This document shows, piece after piece, positions 19,878 through 28,784 of a DNA stretch of 64,000 nt. Numbering within the stretch: position 1 is the stretch's first letter; every line of letters begins with the position of its first letter. Where the stretch lies: the NCBI RefSeq assembly GCF_001429545.1, contig NZ_LMSP01000048.1, forward strand, positions 94,293 through 158,292, written 5' to 3'. This DNA is from Paenibacillus sp. Soil787. GTDB taxonomy: Bacteria; Bacillota; Bacilli; Paenibacillales; NBRC-103111. Below the pieces are notes generated by a model. The model ran no database searches, was not told the DNA's origin, and saw only the letters and a list, made by a program, of their open reading frames with translations. The translations under genes were made by a program, and so were the position numbers.

Positions 19878-20249
19878 GCGCAATCCCCGCTTTCTTTAAT
19901 ATGAAAGTGATTCCCGTTGGAATCTCGAGCTAAAGTTATCTTGAAGAGATAGATGAACACTCTGAATATTTTTTATAACTCCCCCTTCTTCCTACATGCA
20001 GACGTAAGCATGAATGACATTTTACATAGCGTTTACATTTCGATCATAGAAGCTTTGACCCGCAACTGGATATATCTCATTTCTCATAAAGTATTAAAAA
20101 TTTATTGAAGCACATTATAATTTCTTAAGAACATATAGATTTCTTATGCTTTCGTATGTAAAGTGGGACTCGCTTTGAATGATTTTTTACAAGCAGTCCA
20201 ACTTAATTAGGATTATAATGATTAAAAAAGAGAGAAAAGAGAGAATGCT
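19878..20249. other. Divergent intergenic region between operon A and MFS gene
   Basis: This 372-base AT-rich gap holds the operon A promoter (20023-20099) on the minus strand and a TATAAT box (20214-20219) on the plus strand that may serve the MFS gene. No convincing -35 accompanies that box. No coding frame or RNA gene was recognised. Confidence 0.6.
20023..20099 (-). promoter_or_regulatory. Operon A promoter: activator element, -10 box and cre-like operator
   Basis: On the minus strand there is an upstream element (TTTTAATACTTTA, 20087-20099), a TATGAT -10 at 20043-20048, and a cre-like site (TGTAAACGCTATGTA, 20023-20037) at the predicted start of transcription. The element is identical over 13 bases to the one at 10317-10329, and 22 of 28 flanking bases match. 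The gap between element and -10 is 38 bases here and 37 there. This indicates co-regulation of operons A and B. Factor identities are inferred. Confidence 0.6.
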
Positions 20250-21617
20250 ATGTTTACGAATAAGAACAATCAGCTTTGGCTAATCACAGCCGTCGGCCTT
20301 GGAGTGCTATTAAATCCGCTGAATACGTCGATGATTTCAGTTGCATTCTCTCGGCTGCAAGCTGAGTTTCATGTCACTTATAGTGCTATCTCTTGGCTGA
20401 TCGCGACTTATTATGTAGCCAGCGCTATTGCTCAACCCATTATGGGTAAAATAAGCGATATCTTCGGTCGCAAGCGTATCTTCTTAGTTGGACTTGCTCT
20501 CGTTACGGTATCATCCATGCTAGCTCCGCTGGCACCGAGCATTGGCTGGCTTATTGGTTTTCGTGTCATTCAAGCGATAGGCACATCTTCGCTGTACCCA
20601 GCCGGTATGGGGATAATTCGCAGCAGTATCACGGATAATCAAGCGCGGGCACTAAGCGTGATGTCGATTTTTTCTTCCACGTCGGCGGCCCTTGGTCCGT
20701 CTATTGGCGGGTTTTTGATCCAATATGGGGATTGGCCAGCTATTTTCATTGTTAACTTTCCGGTTATCCTCATTGCTTTTTTGCTTTCTATCCGAATTCT
20801 TCCGAAAGACGGTCCGCGCCAGCCATTCGCCAAAGGCGTACTGGACTTGTGGGGAATTGCCTTTTTCGCAGCGCTTATCATCAGTTGGCTATTTTTCTTT
20901 CTTTCCTTCGAAAAGGGGGTCAACTTCTGGTTTCTTTTAACCAGTGTTGTACTGAGTTATTTATTCTATAAATTTGAATTAAAGCGCGACCAGCCGTTTA
21001 TTGATGTGATCTTTTTGAAAAAAAATCTCAACGTTTGTTTGGTCTATATCCAGTTTATTTGTGTCAACATCGTGTTCTACTCGATCATGTTCAGCATTCC
21101 TTCTTATTTACAGCAAGTCCGGCATTTCGATGCGCAGCAGGTAGGTATGATGATGCTGGCCTTATCAGGCTTAGGGATTTTCACTACGCCGCTGGTTGGC
21201 AGATGGATTGACCATTCAGGTTCCAAAACACCGCTAATCACCGGTTCACTTATCGTTATGGCGGGTTCACTGCTCATTTTGCTTATTCATGAAAATTTAG
21301 CTTCCTTAGCGATATTTGCAGTTCTATCCGTATTCGGCTTGAGCAGCGGGTTCCAGAATCTCGGATTGCAGACGGCTTTATATTCCTATGTATCAGCAGC
21401 AGAGACAGGGATAGCTTCGGGCTTGTTCATGACCTCCAGATTTATGGGGACGATCCTCTCCTCCAGTTTACTTGGAGCCATCTTTAGCCATGAAATCACC
21501 ACACAGCGGCTCCACGCTATGGCCATCGTATGCGCAGTAATCAGCTTGGCAACTCTCACATTGTCGATATTAATGCCAAGTAATTCCGTCCGCACAAAAG
21601 CAGCTCAAAGTAGATGA
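20250..21617 (+). CDS. MFS transporter, DHA2-like drug/solute exporter
   Basis: This predicts a 455-residue multi-helix membrane protein of the major facilitator superfamily. The loop motif between helices 2 and 3 is visible (GKISDIFGRKRIFLVG, about 68-83), with conserved Asp and Arg residues, and a motif-C-like glycine/proline pattern (GPSIGGFLIQYGDWPAIFIVN) follows near residue 150. This is typical of proton-driven exporters of the DHA2 group. An AGAGAG ribosome site precedes the ATG. It stands alone on the plus strand, divergent from operon A, and nothing nearby names a substrate. A 44-base hairpin at 21782-21825 may end its transcript. Confidence 0.85.
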   Translation: MFTNKNNQLWLITAVGLGVLLNPLNTSMISVAFSRLQAEFHVTYSAISWLIATYYVASAIAQPIMGKISDIFGRKRIFLVGLALVTVSSMLAPLAPSIGWLIGFRVIQAIGTSSLYPAGMGIIRSSITDNQARALSVMSIFSSTSAALGPSIGGFLIQYGDWPAIFIVNFPVILIAFLLSIRILPKDGPRQPFAKGVLDLWGIAFFAALIISWLFFFLSFEKGVNFWFLLTSVVLSYLFYKFELKRDQPFIDVIFLKKNLNVCLVYIQFICVNIVFYSIMFSIPSYLQQVRHFDAQQVGMMMLALSGLGIFTTPLVGRWIDHSGSKTPLITGSLIVMAGSLLILLIHENLASLAIFAVLSVFGLSSGFQNLGLQTALYSYVSAAETGIASGLFMTSRFMGTILSSSLLGAIFSHEITTQRLHAMAIVCAVISLATLTLSILMPSNSVRTKAAQSR

Positions 21618-21781
21618 ACAACTTATCTAAAGTAAGTTCCGCTTGAGGCGCTATTAGCTATTCGGTGAAGGTAGAGAACACTAATGAAAACACAAAAGAA
21701 AACACAAACATAAAACACAAAGCAAAGCTCAAAGCTCAAATCTCAAAGCTCAAAGTTCAAAGTAAAAAGCAAAAAGCACAA

Positions 21782-21825
21782 ATGGCTGTCCCAAAAGTAG
21801 ATAAAATCTACTTGAGGACAGCCAT
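21782..21825. terminator. Long hairpin, possible bidirectional terminator or IS-end relic
   Basis: The arms ATGGCTGTCC and GGACAGCCAT enclose a second stem (AAGTAGAT/ATCTACTT), giving an almost uninterrupted 44-base hairpin. It lies about 165 bases after the MFS stop. The GGCTGTCCCAAAAGT-like arm also resembles terminal repeats of some insertion sequences, so an IS relic is possible. Confidence 0.55.
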
Positions 21826-21953
21826 CATTTTCCGAAAATTAAAAAGACAGCTGAGATACAGGGTTGTACCTGCCCAACTGTCCTCGTTTTGAATAGTTCT
21901 GCTGCTTTCTTTGCGGACTATGGGCAATGGAATGCCACCTTAGCGTTAGTTCA

Positions 21954-22080
21954 CGGAACGTAGAGGCGTTATATTGGAAAATCTGCGCTATAAATCAAAT
22001 TAAGGGAACGTGAGGACGTTATTCGAGCAATATTGAACGATCCGGTGGCAAAAAACGCGAAATAACGCCTCTACGTTCCG
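21954..22080. repeat. Palindromic intergenic repeat, copy 1 (127 bp)
   Basis: It is bounded by perfect 19-bp inverted ends, CGGAACGTAGAGGCGTTAT at 21954-21972 and its complement at 22062-22080. An internal unit near 22004 (GGAACGTGAGGACGTTAT) is a second forward copy of the same motif. Related copies lie at 32419-32595 and 47469-47648. No protein is encoded. Confidence 0.85.
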
Positions 22081-22085
22081 CTTCT

Positions 22086-22161
22086 CCACGATTCCACACG
22101 TTCTTCGCCACTCGCTCCGCTCCCCACGATTCCACGCGTTCTTCGCCACTCGTTCCTCTTC
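22086..22161. repeat. Two-copy 38-bp tandem repeat
   Basis: The unit starting CCACGATTCCAC and running through CGTTCTTCGCCACTCG occurs at 22086 and again at 22124 with few changes. It fills the space between repeat copy 1 and the permease stop codon at 22172. Confidence 0.8.
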
Positions 22162-22171
22162 CGCCACTCCC

Positions 22172-23056
22172 TTACTCTTTAACAGACCCCAACGTGATCC
22201 CATGAATAAAAAATCTTTGTAAAAACGGATAAATGATCAGAACAGGAATCATCGCAATAAAGATTTTAGCCGCGTTCAAGGTCTGATTAGAAAGCTCACT
22301 CATCTTCTGTATTTGTTCCGCGGTCATGGTATTGGCATCCACAATGACGACCAATTGCTGAATGTAGGTTTGCAGCGGGTAATGATCCGCATTCGACATC
22401 AACACGAGTCCATTGAAAAACTCATTCCAATGATAAACAATGCTGAACAAGGTTACGGTCGCCAACACGGGAACTGCCAGCGGAATGAAAATCTTAACAA
22501 GCATATACCAAGGCCCCGCACCGTCTACAAGTGCCGCCTCTTCCAATTCCTTAGGCAGATTGCGGAAATAGTTAATGACCAGAATCACACTGAAAATCGG
22601 TACACTGTTACCTAGGACAAGCGCCCAGATGTTATTGATCAAGCCTAATGATTTAACCGTTTGATACCAAGGGATTAATCCTCCGTTAAATAACATGGCA
22701 AACACCAAAATCCACATCAGCACATTTCGAAACGGTAAGTCCTTCGCATTTTTGGATAAGGGGTAGCCCATCAGAATGATAATCACAAAGTTAAGACTCG
22801 ATCCCAATACGACACGCTGTATCGAAATCCAAAACGAGTTAAAAAACTTGCTGTCGCCCATGATTTCATGATAAGAGTTAAAATTAAACCCCACCGGCCA
22901 TAAGCCAACTTGCCCCGAGGATGCTGCCGCGTTATCGCTTAACGAGACAGCAAGGGTATACCATAAAGGAAGAACACATAATAGCGCTATGCCAACCAGC
23001 AGCACGATAAGGAAAAGATCGAATACTCTGGAGCCGATTGTTGTTTCTTTGACCAT
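22172..23056 (-). CDS. CUT1 sugar ABC transporter permease (MalG/LplC type)
   Basis: This predicts a 294-residue permease with six membrane helices and an EAA-type loop ([21 protein letters not shown]). The second ATG (23056) is preferred because AAAGGAG stands seven bases before it, whereas the first ATG (23062) is only one base away. It closely resembles 11549-12439, including the NxTMTxxQ/SNQTLNAAKI region and the FIHGITLGSVKE tail. It is the last gene of transporter operon C, after its partner permease and lipoprotein. No ATPase is encoded. Confidence 0.89.
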   Translation of the reverse strand: MVKETTIGSRVFDLFLIVLLVGIALLCVLPLWYTLAVSLSDNAAASSGQVGLWPVGFNFNSYHEIMGDSKFFNSFWISIQRVVLGSSLNFVIIILMGYPLSKNAKDLPFRNVLMWILVFAMLFNGGLIPWYQTVKSLGLINNIWALVLGNSVPIFSVILVINYFRNLPKELEEAALVDGAGPWYMLVKIFIPLAVPVLATVTLFSIVYHWNEFFNGLVLMSNADHYPLQTYIQQLVVIVDANTMTAEQIQKMSELSNQTLNAAKIFIAMIPVLIIYPFLQRFFIHGITLGSVKE

Positions 23057-23073
23057 TTTCATGCTCCTTTATA

Positions 23074-23982
23074 TTAAAAAATACGATAATTTGCAAACTT
23101 AGCGGCTAGGAAATAGGAAGTTGTTATTAGTAGAAAACTGATGACTGATTTCAAAAGTCCCATTGCCGTGGCCAATCCATACTGGAGATTCAATAAACCT
23201 GTCCGATAGACCCATGTGTCAATAATATCTCCGCTCGAATAGACAAGAGGATTATAGAGGTTGAAAATTTGGTCAAATCCAGCATTCAACACATTGCCTA
23301 GGCTGAGCACTGAAAGTAAGATAACCGTTGTTATAATTCCAGGAAGTGTGACATGAATTAACCGCTGCCAGCGAGTGGCGCCGTCAATCGCTGCCGCTTC
23401 GTAAAGCGCAGGATTGATCCCCGTTAAAGCCGCCAAAAATATAATCGTGTTAAATCCGAATTCCTTCCACACATCGCTCCCCACGATGATGAAAGGGAAC
23501 AATTCTGCTTTGCCAAAAAACAAAGTCGGGCTAATACCGAATATGCCCAAGATGCTGTTAACAGGTCCTTTATAAGACAATACGTCCAATAAGATACCCG
23601 AAAGAATGACCCATGATAAAAAATGCGGTAAATAAACAATCGTCTGTACCCATCTTTTCAAAAACGCAATGCGTAATTCATTCAGCAATAAAGCGAAGAT
23701 AAGCGGAACAATCATATTCGCGATAATTTTCATAACGGCAATAAATAACGTATTAAAAAACACCGTTTTACTATCGTTAAGTGTGAACATATACTTGAAA
23801 TTTTCCAAACCGACCCAATCGGAATGAAACATGCCTAGACCCGGATTAAAATCTTGAAAAGCAATGACAATCCCGAACATAGGAACGATACTAAACAGCG
23901 TCAACCATATAAATCCAGGAAGAAGCATGAGATAGTAATGTTTGGCAAACCCCTTCGTAACCATCCTACCGATCACTTCCAT
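23074..23982 (-). CDS. CUT1 sugar ABC transporter permease (LplB type)
   Basis: This predicts a permease of 296-302 residues. The ATG at 23982 abuts its AGAGAGA site; an ATG six codons later (23964) has GGAAGTG nine bases before it and matches the start of the paralogue 12457-13356 better, so the start is open. Six helices and the EAA loop (YEAAAIDGATRWQRLIHVTLP) are visible, and the tail is FANYRIF. It lies 53 bases after lipoprotein 24036-25754 and 17 bases before permease 22172-23056, so the three form one importer. Confidence 0.88.
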   Translation of the reverse strand: MEVIGRMVTKGFAKHYYLMLLPGFIWLTLFSIVPMFGIVIAFQDFNPGLGMFHSDWVGLENFKYMFTLNDSKTVFFNTLFIAVMKIIANMIVPLIFALLLNELRIAFLKRWVQTIVYLPHFLSWVILSGILLDVLSYKGPVNSILGIFGISPTLFFGKAELFPFIIVGSDVWKEFGFNTIIFLAALTGINPALYEAAAIDGATRWQRLIHVTLPGIITTVILLSVLSLGNVLNAGFDQIFNLYNPLVYSSGDIIDTWVYRTGLLNLQYGLATAMGLLKSVISFLLITTSYFLAAKFANYRIF

Positions 23983-24035
23983 TCTCTCTATTGTAAGGGA
24001 AAGGCGCCAGAGTTCTCTGACGCCTCCATGCTTTC

Positions 24036-25754
24036 TTACTGTTTGATACTCTCATCGATTTCAGCCAGAATTTGATCTCCGCCCTGCTTCTTCCAATCTT
24101 GTACGAACTTATCAAAGGAATCCAGCGGCGCTGCTCCCATAATAATTTTGAGGAACGTTTCCTTCTCTAATTTATCCAGGGTAGCCCATTTGCTTTCCAT
24201 AGATTTCGTCTGCGAGTAGGTCACACTATAGGTTTTCTTAAATGGCTGCTGTAACGGGGAAATCCCTACGAATGTGGAATACATACGCTTCCATGTCCCT
24301 AAATCTGCGTTAGGGTCCCAGTATTGAATGTCATTCTTATCATATGGCTCGAGTTTTACTTTTTTCACTTTTTCAGCATCAGCTTTTAGCAATTTATATC
24401 CTGGCAAATCTAGATCCTCCGGCTTTTTGGTGCCTGCGAGAACTTCTTTCATCATCTTGTAAGTGACATCCATCTCATCCATCGGGGCAAAAACAACACG
24501 TAAAGGATAGTTTCCAATTGCCACTTTGACATCGAATTTGGATTCATCGCGCAGCAAAAGATTTTCCATTTGAATGGCGGCTTCCGGATGCTCATACCCT
24601 TTCCGAATAACCAGGTATTGATTGGACGGGTTCCCCATGTGCGGTGTAAATTCACCATTCACATCCAAAGGTGCCGTATACGCTTGCCAATTTGCCTTCG
24701 GATTATTCTTAATCGCATCAGCTAATGGTCCATAACCGCCAGCCCACCACATTCCAAAATAAATACCAGAAGTTCCATTCTTGATCAGTTCCTGCGCATC
24801 CTTCCGAATGGTCATTTCCTTATCAATCAAACCTTTGGAATAGAGATCACGCAGCTTCGAGAGAGCTTGCTTCGTTTCTGGCTGAAGGGACCCATAGGTT
24901 GTTTTGCCATCAGCACCTTTTAACCAAAATCCTGGATAGGAATGATACGAAGAAAAGATAGGGTCGAAACCATAGTTATTATTATTGGGATTGATAAAAT
25001 CGGCATTCAGCAAACCGCCTAATTGCGGGCCTGTTATACCGATGGTATCGGCTTTTCCATTTCCGTCAGGATCTTGTTCGACAAAGGCTTTGGCTACTTT
25101 TTCTAATTCGTCCATCGTTTTAGGCGGTTGAAGACCTAATTTGTCCAGCCAATCCTTGCGAATCCACATCATGTGAACCATATCTGATTCTGTCGTAACG
25201 TTAGGAAGGGCATACATCTTCCCATCAACGGTAACCGCTTTAAGTGCAAGTCCTTGCGTCGTTTCAATGATATGTTTGATCGCAGGTGAAGCATATTTAT
25301 TATAAACTTCGGTTAGATCCGCGAGTTGACCGCTTTTCACCATTTGTCTGAACTGTGTATCCTTCACAACCAACGCATCCGGCAAATCGTTACTGGCAAT
25401 GGATAAATTCACTTTTTGGTCGTAATCCTTACCGCTGGCAGCCTGCCAAACAATTTTGGTATCGATATTCAAGTTATCTTTGATATAACGGGTATACGGG
25501 TTGTTCTCAGGGGAGTCTCCCGCTGGCAGGCTCTTATCGGAGGCATCTACATCTTTACCAATTTTAATGGTAATCGGTTTGGCCGATTTGGCGAATGGCC
25601 CCGCTTCATTAGGCGCTGCTGCTGATTGTGTTGCTCCCGTTTTAGCAGGTTCCGATGAAGTTTTAGGCGTTTCCTTCGCTTTCTCTGAGCATGCGGATAA
25701 TACGACTAGCATCCCGGCAAGTAACAGCAGCATGCTTTTTTTAGATCTTCTCAT
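24036..25754 (-). CDS. CUT1 sugar ABC transporter substrate-binding lipoprotein
   Basis: This predicts a 572-residue lipoprotein. The ATG at 25754 follows AGAAGGGG by six bases, and the lipobox VLSAC places the lipidated Cys at residue 22. The low-complexity Thr/Ser/Ala/Pro stretch after it (about 25-55) is a usual tether. It is paralogous to 18210-19877, sharing the C-terminal FDKFVQDWKKQGGDQI segment. It is the first gene of operon C and lies 159 bases after the response-regulator gene. A weak cre-like sequence (TGAAAGCGAAAGAA, 25764-25777) lies just upstream. The ligand is unknown. Confidence 0.88.
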   Translation of the reverse strand: MRRSKKSMLLLLAGMLVVLSACSEKAKETPKTSSEPAKTGATQSAAAPNEAGPFAKSAKPITIKIGKDVDASDKSLPAGDSPENNPYTRYIKDNLNIDTKIVWQAASGKDYDQKVNLSIASNDLPDALVVKDTQFRQMVKSGQLADLTEVYNKYASPAIKHIIETTQGLALKAVTVDGKMYALPNVTTESDMVHMMWIRKDWLDKLGLQPPKTMDELEKVAKAFVEQDPDGNGKADTIGITGPQLGGLLNADFINPNNNNYGFDPIFSSYHSYPGFWLKGADGKTTYGSLQPETKQALSKLRDLYSKGLIDKEMTIRKDAQELIKNGTSGIYFGMWWAGGYGPLADAIKNNPKANWQAYTAPLDVNGEFTPHMGNPSNQYLVIRKGYEHPEAAIQMENLLLRDESKFDVKVAIGNYPLRVVFAPMDEMDVTYKMMKEVLAGTKKPEDLDLPGYKLLKADAEKVKKVKLEPYDKNDIQYWDPNADLGTWKRMYSTFVGISPLQQPFKKTYSVTYSQTKSMESKWATLDKLEKETFLKIIMGAAPLDSFDKFVQDWKKQGGDQILAEIDESIKQ

Positions 25755-25913
25755 ATAAGCCCCTTCTTTCGCTTTCAGAATTTATCTACACCCTAAAAGT
25801 ATCACAAAACATCACGCTGCTAGGATGGAAAACGGTTACAGCTTTAGAGGGGTAAATGACCGAGAATTCGCAGGTAATCTTCTTTTTCTCATGAATTTTC
25901 AGCATTTGACCCT

Positions 25914-27020
25914 CTAATTTTCGGACATTTCTCTACCCGTTACACTCTTCTGCCGATACTCGCTTGGTAACAGACCCGTTTGCTCCCGGAAGGTGCGGCT
26001 AAAATACTTCTCATCCATATATCCAACGTTCTCAGCAATCCAGAGAATCGTTTTATTCGTATAAAGCAGATACTCCTTTGCTTTTTCAATACGTTTGTGA
26101 CGTAAATGCTCACTAAAATTAATGCCAACAATTTCTTTAAAGCACTGGCTGAAATAGCTTCTACTCATATTAACCCGTTTCGCAATGCTCGCTGCCGTAA
26201 TTTGCTCTTTCATTTCTTCATTAGCAATGTAAACAGCTTTCATCACGCATTCTACAACCTCTTGTGAAAAAGAAGGTTTATCAATCGCCTTGCGAATCAT
26301 TTCACGAGCAGCCATCAACCATTCCTCAACCTCATGCCAGCTTTCAAATGAATCCGGCAATTGGATTGTCGCCAAATCAACTGGATGAAATAAAAGATTC
26401 CATTTATCGATTAACGCATATAACAACCCGATCAGCTTCGTTTGAGGTAACCGCAGCTGCTTCAAATCATGGATATGAGCAGTAAATAGGTTATCTTGAT
26501 AAACCCATTCGTGGCCCGACCATTGCTCTTTTACTAAATTGAAGTCTTTTTGAGCTGGCACTTCAAGATCTGCAGAACCTAAGCTATGAGAAGACTCATT
26601 ATCATAAAAGCTATCATGTGGATTAGGGGCATGCTTCTGCTCCTCCATAATCCGCTTGTAAATCCGCTCCAACACTTCCTCAAAGCGCTCCTTCTCAAGC
26701 TGAACCTTGGCAATATAATCAATAGCCCCAAGTCTCAGTGCCTCTTGGATATATTCAAAATCCTGATGAAAGGTTAGCACGACGGTATAAATGCTTGGAT
26801 ATTGCTTTCGCACGATTTTCAGTAATTCGATCCCTGACATAACAGGCATCGCCAAATCAGTCAGCAATAAATCTATCGCGTTCGCTGCTATAAATTCCAA
26901 GGCTTTCTCGCCATTACTTGCTTCCCCGACAACCTCCATGTCAAAATCGTGCCAAGGCATGGCTGATATAAGTCCTTTGCGAACCAATTTATCATCATCG
27001 ACAATCATCACTTTAATCAT
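25914..27020 (-). CDS. Response regulator, REC plus AraC-type DNA-binding domain (YesN-like)
   Basis: This predicts a 368-residue two-component regulator. The receiver domain (1-120) shows the acidic pocket Asp8-Asp10, the phosphoacceptor Asp55 (LLLTDLAMP) and Lys105. The C-terminal 100 residues carry two helix-turn-helix motifs of AraC type (SRSYFSQCFKEIVG and EKYFSRTFREQTG). The ATG at 27020 has GGAGGTG ten bases upstream and overlaps the kinase stop by eight bases, a sign of coupled translation. By analogy with YesN-type regulators next to CUT1 transporters, it likely activates the transporter operons here; the shared element upstream of operons A and B is a candidate target. That link is inference. 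Confidence 0.92.
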   Translation of the reverse strand: MIKVMIVDDDKLVRKGLISAMPWHDFDMEVVGEASNGEKALEFIAANAIDLLLTDLAMPVMSGIELLKIVRKQYPSIYTVVLTFHQDFEYIQEALRLGAIDYIAKVQLEKERFEEVLERIYKRIMEEQKHAPNPHDSFYDNESSHSLGSADLEVPAQKDFNLVKEQWSGHEWVYQDNLFTAHIHDLKQLRLPQTKLIGLLYALIDKWNLLFHPVDLATIQLPDSFESWHEVEEWLMAAREMIRKAIDKPSFSQEVVECVMKAVYIANEEMKEQITAASIAKRVNMSRSYFSQCFKEIVGINFSEHLRHKRIEKAKEYLLYTNKTILWIAENVGYMDEKYFSRTFREQTGLLPSEYRQKSVTGREMSEN

Positions 27021-28753
27021 GCCGGGGGTTCACCTCCATAATAGGTAAGGAAACAAGGATGGTTGTCCCTTTTCCGATAACACTCTTGATGCTCAGGTCC
27101 GCCTGCTCGCCATATTGGGATTCGAGCATTCGCTTAACATAGTTTAAGCCAATCCCCATTCCAACTTTTTTGTTTTCAACTTCCGGATTGTGCAATAGGT
27201 TATGAATCGTTTCTTCCGACATCCCTGAACCGTTATCATGAATCGAGATCTGAATCGCATTCGTTAAACTGACATCTACCTTAATGTACCCGTCATCACT
27301 TAACCCGTGATAAAGCGAATTTTCTACTAGCGGTTGGAGGATAAAACGAGGAATCGGCTTGTTCCATACCTCTTCATCGACATTCATCTGGACATCAAAC
27401 TTAAAATCATAGCGAATTTGCTGTAATATTAAATATTGCTTTAAGGCTTCTATTTCTTCAGAAATGGTTGACGCCTGTCCCAGCTTTCCTAAATTATAAT
27501 GCAGCAGCTTATTTAACGATGATACTAGACGATCAATCTCGTTCTGTCCGTTCATGACGGCTAACCAATGCACCGTATCTAACGTATTCATCAAAAAATG
27601 AGGATTAATTTGATAGAGCAGCTTTTCTACCTCAAGATCCACTCTTCGCTTCTCTTTTCGTTCGACTTCGGCGAACAAATTCCAAATCTGCTCTCTCATT
27701 TGCCTAAATTGATGCAGTAGAAAATCAAACTCCGGTATTTTTGTTCGTACCGTAACCGTCTGGACTCGGTTTTGTGCCATTAGCTTGATTTCTCTATTAA
27801 AGCCATTCAAAGGAACATATACCATCTTCCATAAGAGCCAAGCCATGAGTACACTCATCCCCAGAAAAAGGAGCGAAAACAGCATGATTTGAACAAACCA
27901 CTGATTCATTTCTTTGTTGTAATCCGCTTTCGGTATGACCGACACGATACTCCAGCCTTGATTGCTTGCCTGCCTAAACCAGTAATATTCATTATAGGTG
28001 CCAAAGGTTTTTTCTTTAGAAAAGTTGGGGAATATCGTATCTTTCACGAACGAATTGGGAAGCTCACTAAACGCGATTCTCCCGTTATTATCTAGGAAAA
28101 CATGGGAATTCGTTCCGCCAAATTGATCATTATTCAGAATGTTTTGCGTGAGATGAAACCCCGTTTCAATATAGACATAGACATCATCACGCTGCGGTAA
28201 ATCCACTTTCCTTCGTGCAGACAAAACAAAATTATTATCAAATTGATTGTTGCTTAAATGAGGACCGTAATAAGAAATTCCCGAGTATTCTGCAAGCAAT
28301 GGCAGCTTCTCAGGGGAAAAATTCTCCTTTACGCCCGAATTTTCGAGATCATACGTATGGTCATTTTGAAAATAGTATAAGGTTAAACCAATATTAGGGT
28401 TGGTAAAGGTGACTAATCTTAATTCATCTTTTAATGCGTCTATCATTTGCGAGCGTTCGAAAGATTGACTTGCGGGAAGCGATAACATTTGATCCAACTT
28501 ATTACCCACACTTCCTGTAAAAGCAAGCTGTTGGGAAACATGATTCAAATTGCTTATCGTGCTTTCTAAGGAAAGCTCTACTTGTTTTAAATTACTTTGA
28601 ATACCGCTCTGAATTTTACGCGTAATAGGAGATAAGAACGATACAAATAAATGGAATTAATGTACTGCATAAGAAAATAATAAAGATCCTCTTTTTCAAC
28701 GTTAAATAATCGTACAGAAATGACTTCATATTCTCCTGCATCTTAACAAACAT
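27013..28753 (-). pseudogene. YesM-like sensor histidine kinase, frameshifted near the N terminus
   Basis: The main frame (from about 28656 to 27013) encodes an extracellular sensor region, a second membrane helix (near 27850-27920), a HAMP-like segment, the phosphoacceptor His (NPHFLMNTLDTVHW), the N box (PLVENSLYHGL) and a GxGxGL ATP-binding loop. The expected start and first membrane helix are in another frame: ATG 28753, with GGGAGTG seven bases upstream, encodes MFVKMQENMKSFLYDYLTLK and then a hydrophobic helix. That frame stops at 28616-28618. The frames overlap at 28616-28656, so a small indel separates them. Translation could begin at TTG 28548, but the product would lack helix 1. Either a real inactivation or a sequencing error would fit. 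It is paired with the response regulator that follows. Confidence 0.82.
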
Positions 28754-28784
28754 CTACAGTCACTCCCCCCCGATCAGGCTATAT

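Larger units (their letters stand above)
21618..22171. other. Repeat-rich intergenic region
   Basis: This 554-base gap contains a low-complexity CAAAGCT-like tract (about 21718-21781), a strong hairpin (21782-21825), copy 1 of the palindromic repeat family (21954-22080) and a 38-bp tandem repeat (22086-22161). The open frames here are repeat-derived and not believed to be genes. Confidence 0.75.

Noticed and set aside
21718-21781. Possible CRISPR-like array of CAAAGCTC units
   Set aside because: The units are 6-7 bp, contiguous, without spacers of constant length, and no cas gene is nearby; it is a microsatellite-like tract.
21665-21892. 75-codon plus-strand frame with a Lys/Gln/Asn-rich start
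   Set aside because: It is made of CAAAGCT-like low-complexity DNA running into a hairpin, with no ribosome site and no recognisable protein pattern.
22000-22203. 67-codon minus-strand frame rich in Arg and Glu
   Set aside because: It lies inside the palindromic and 38-bp tandem repeats and overlaps the end of the permease gene; its repetitive peptide follows from the DNA repeat.
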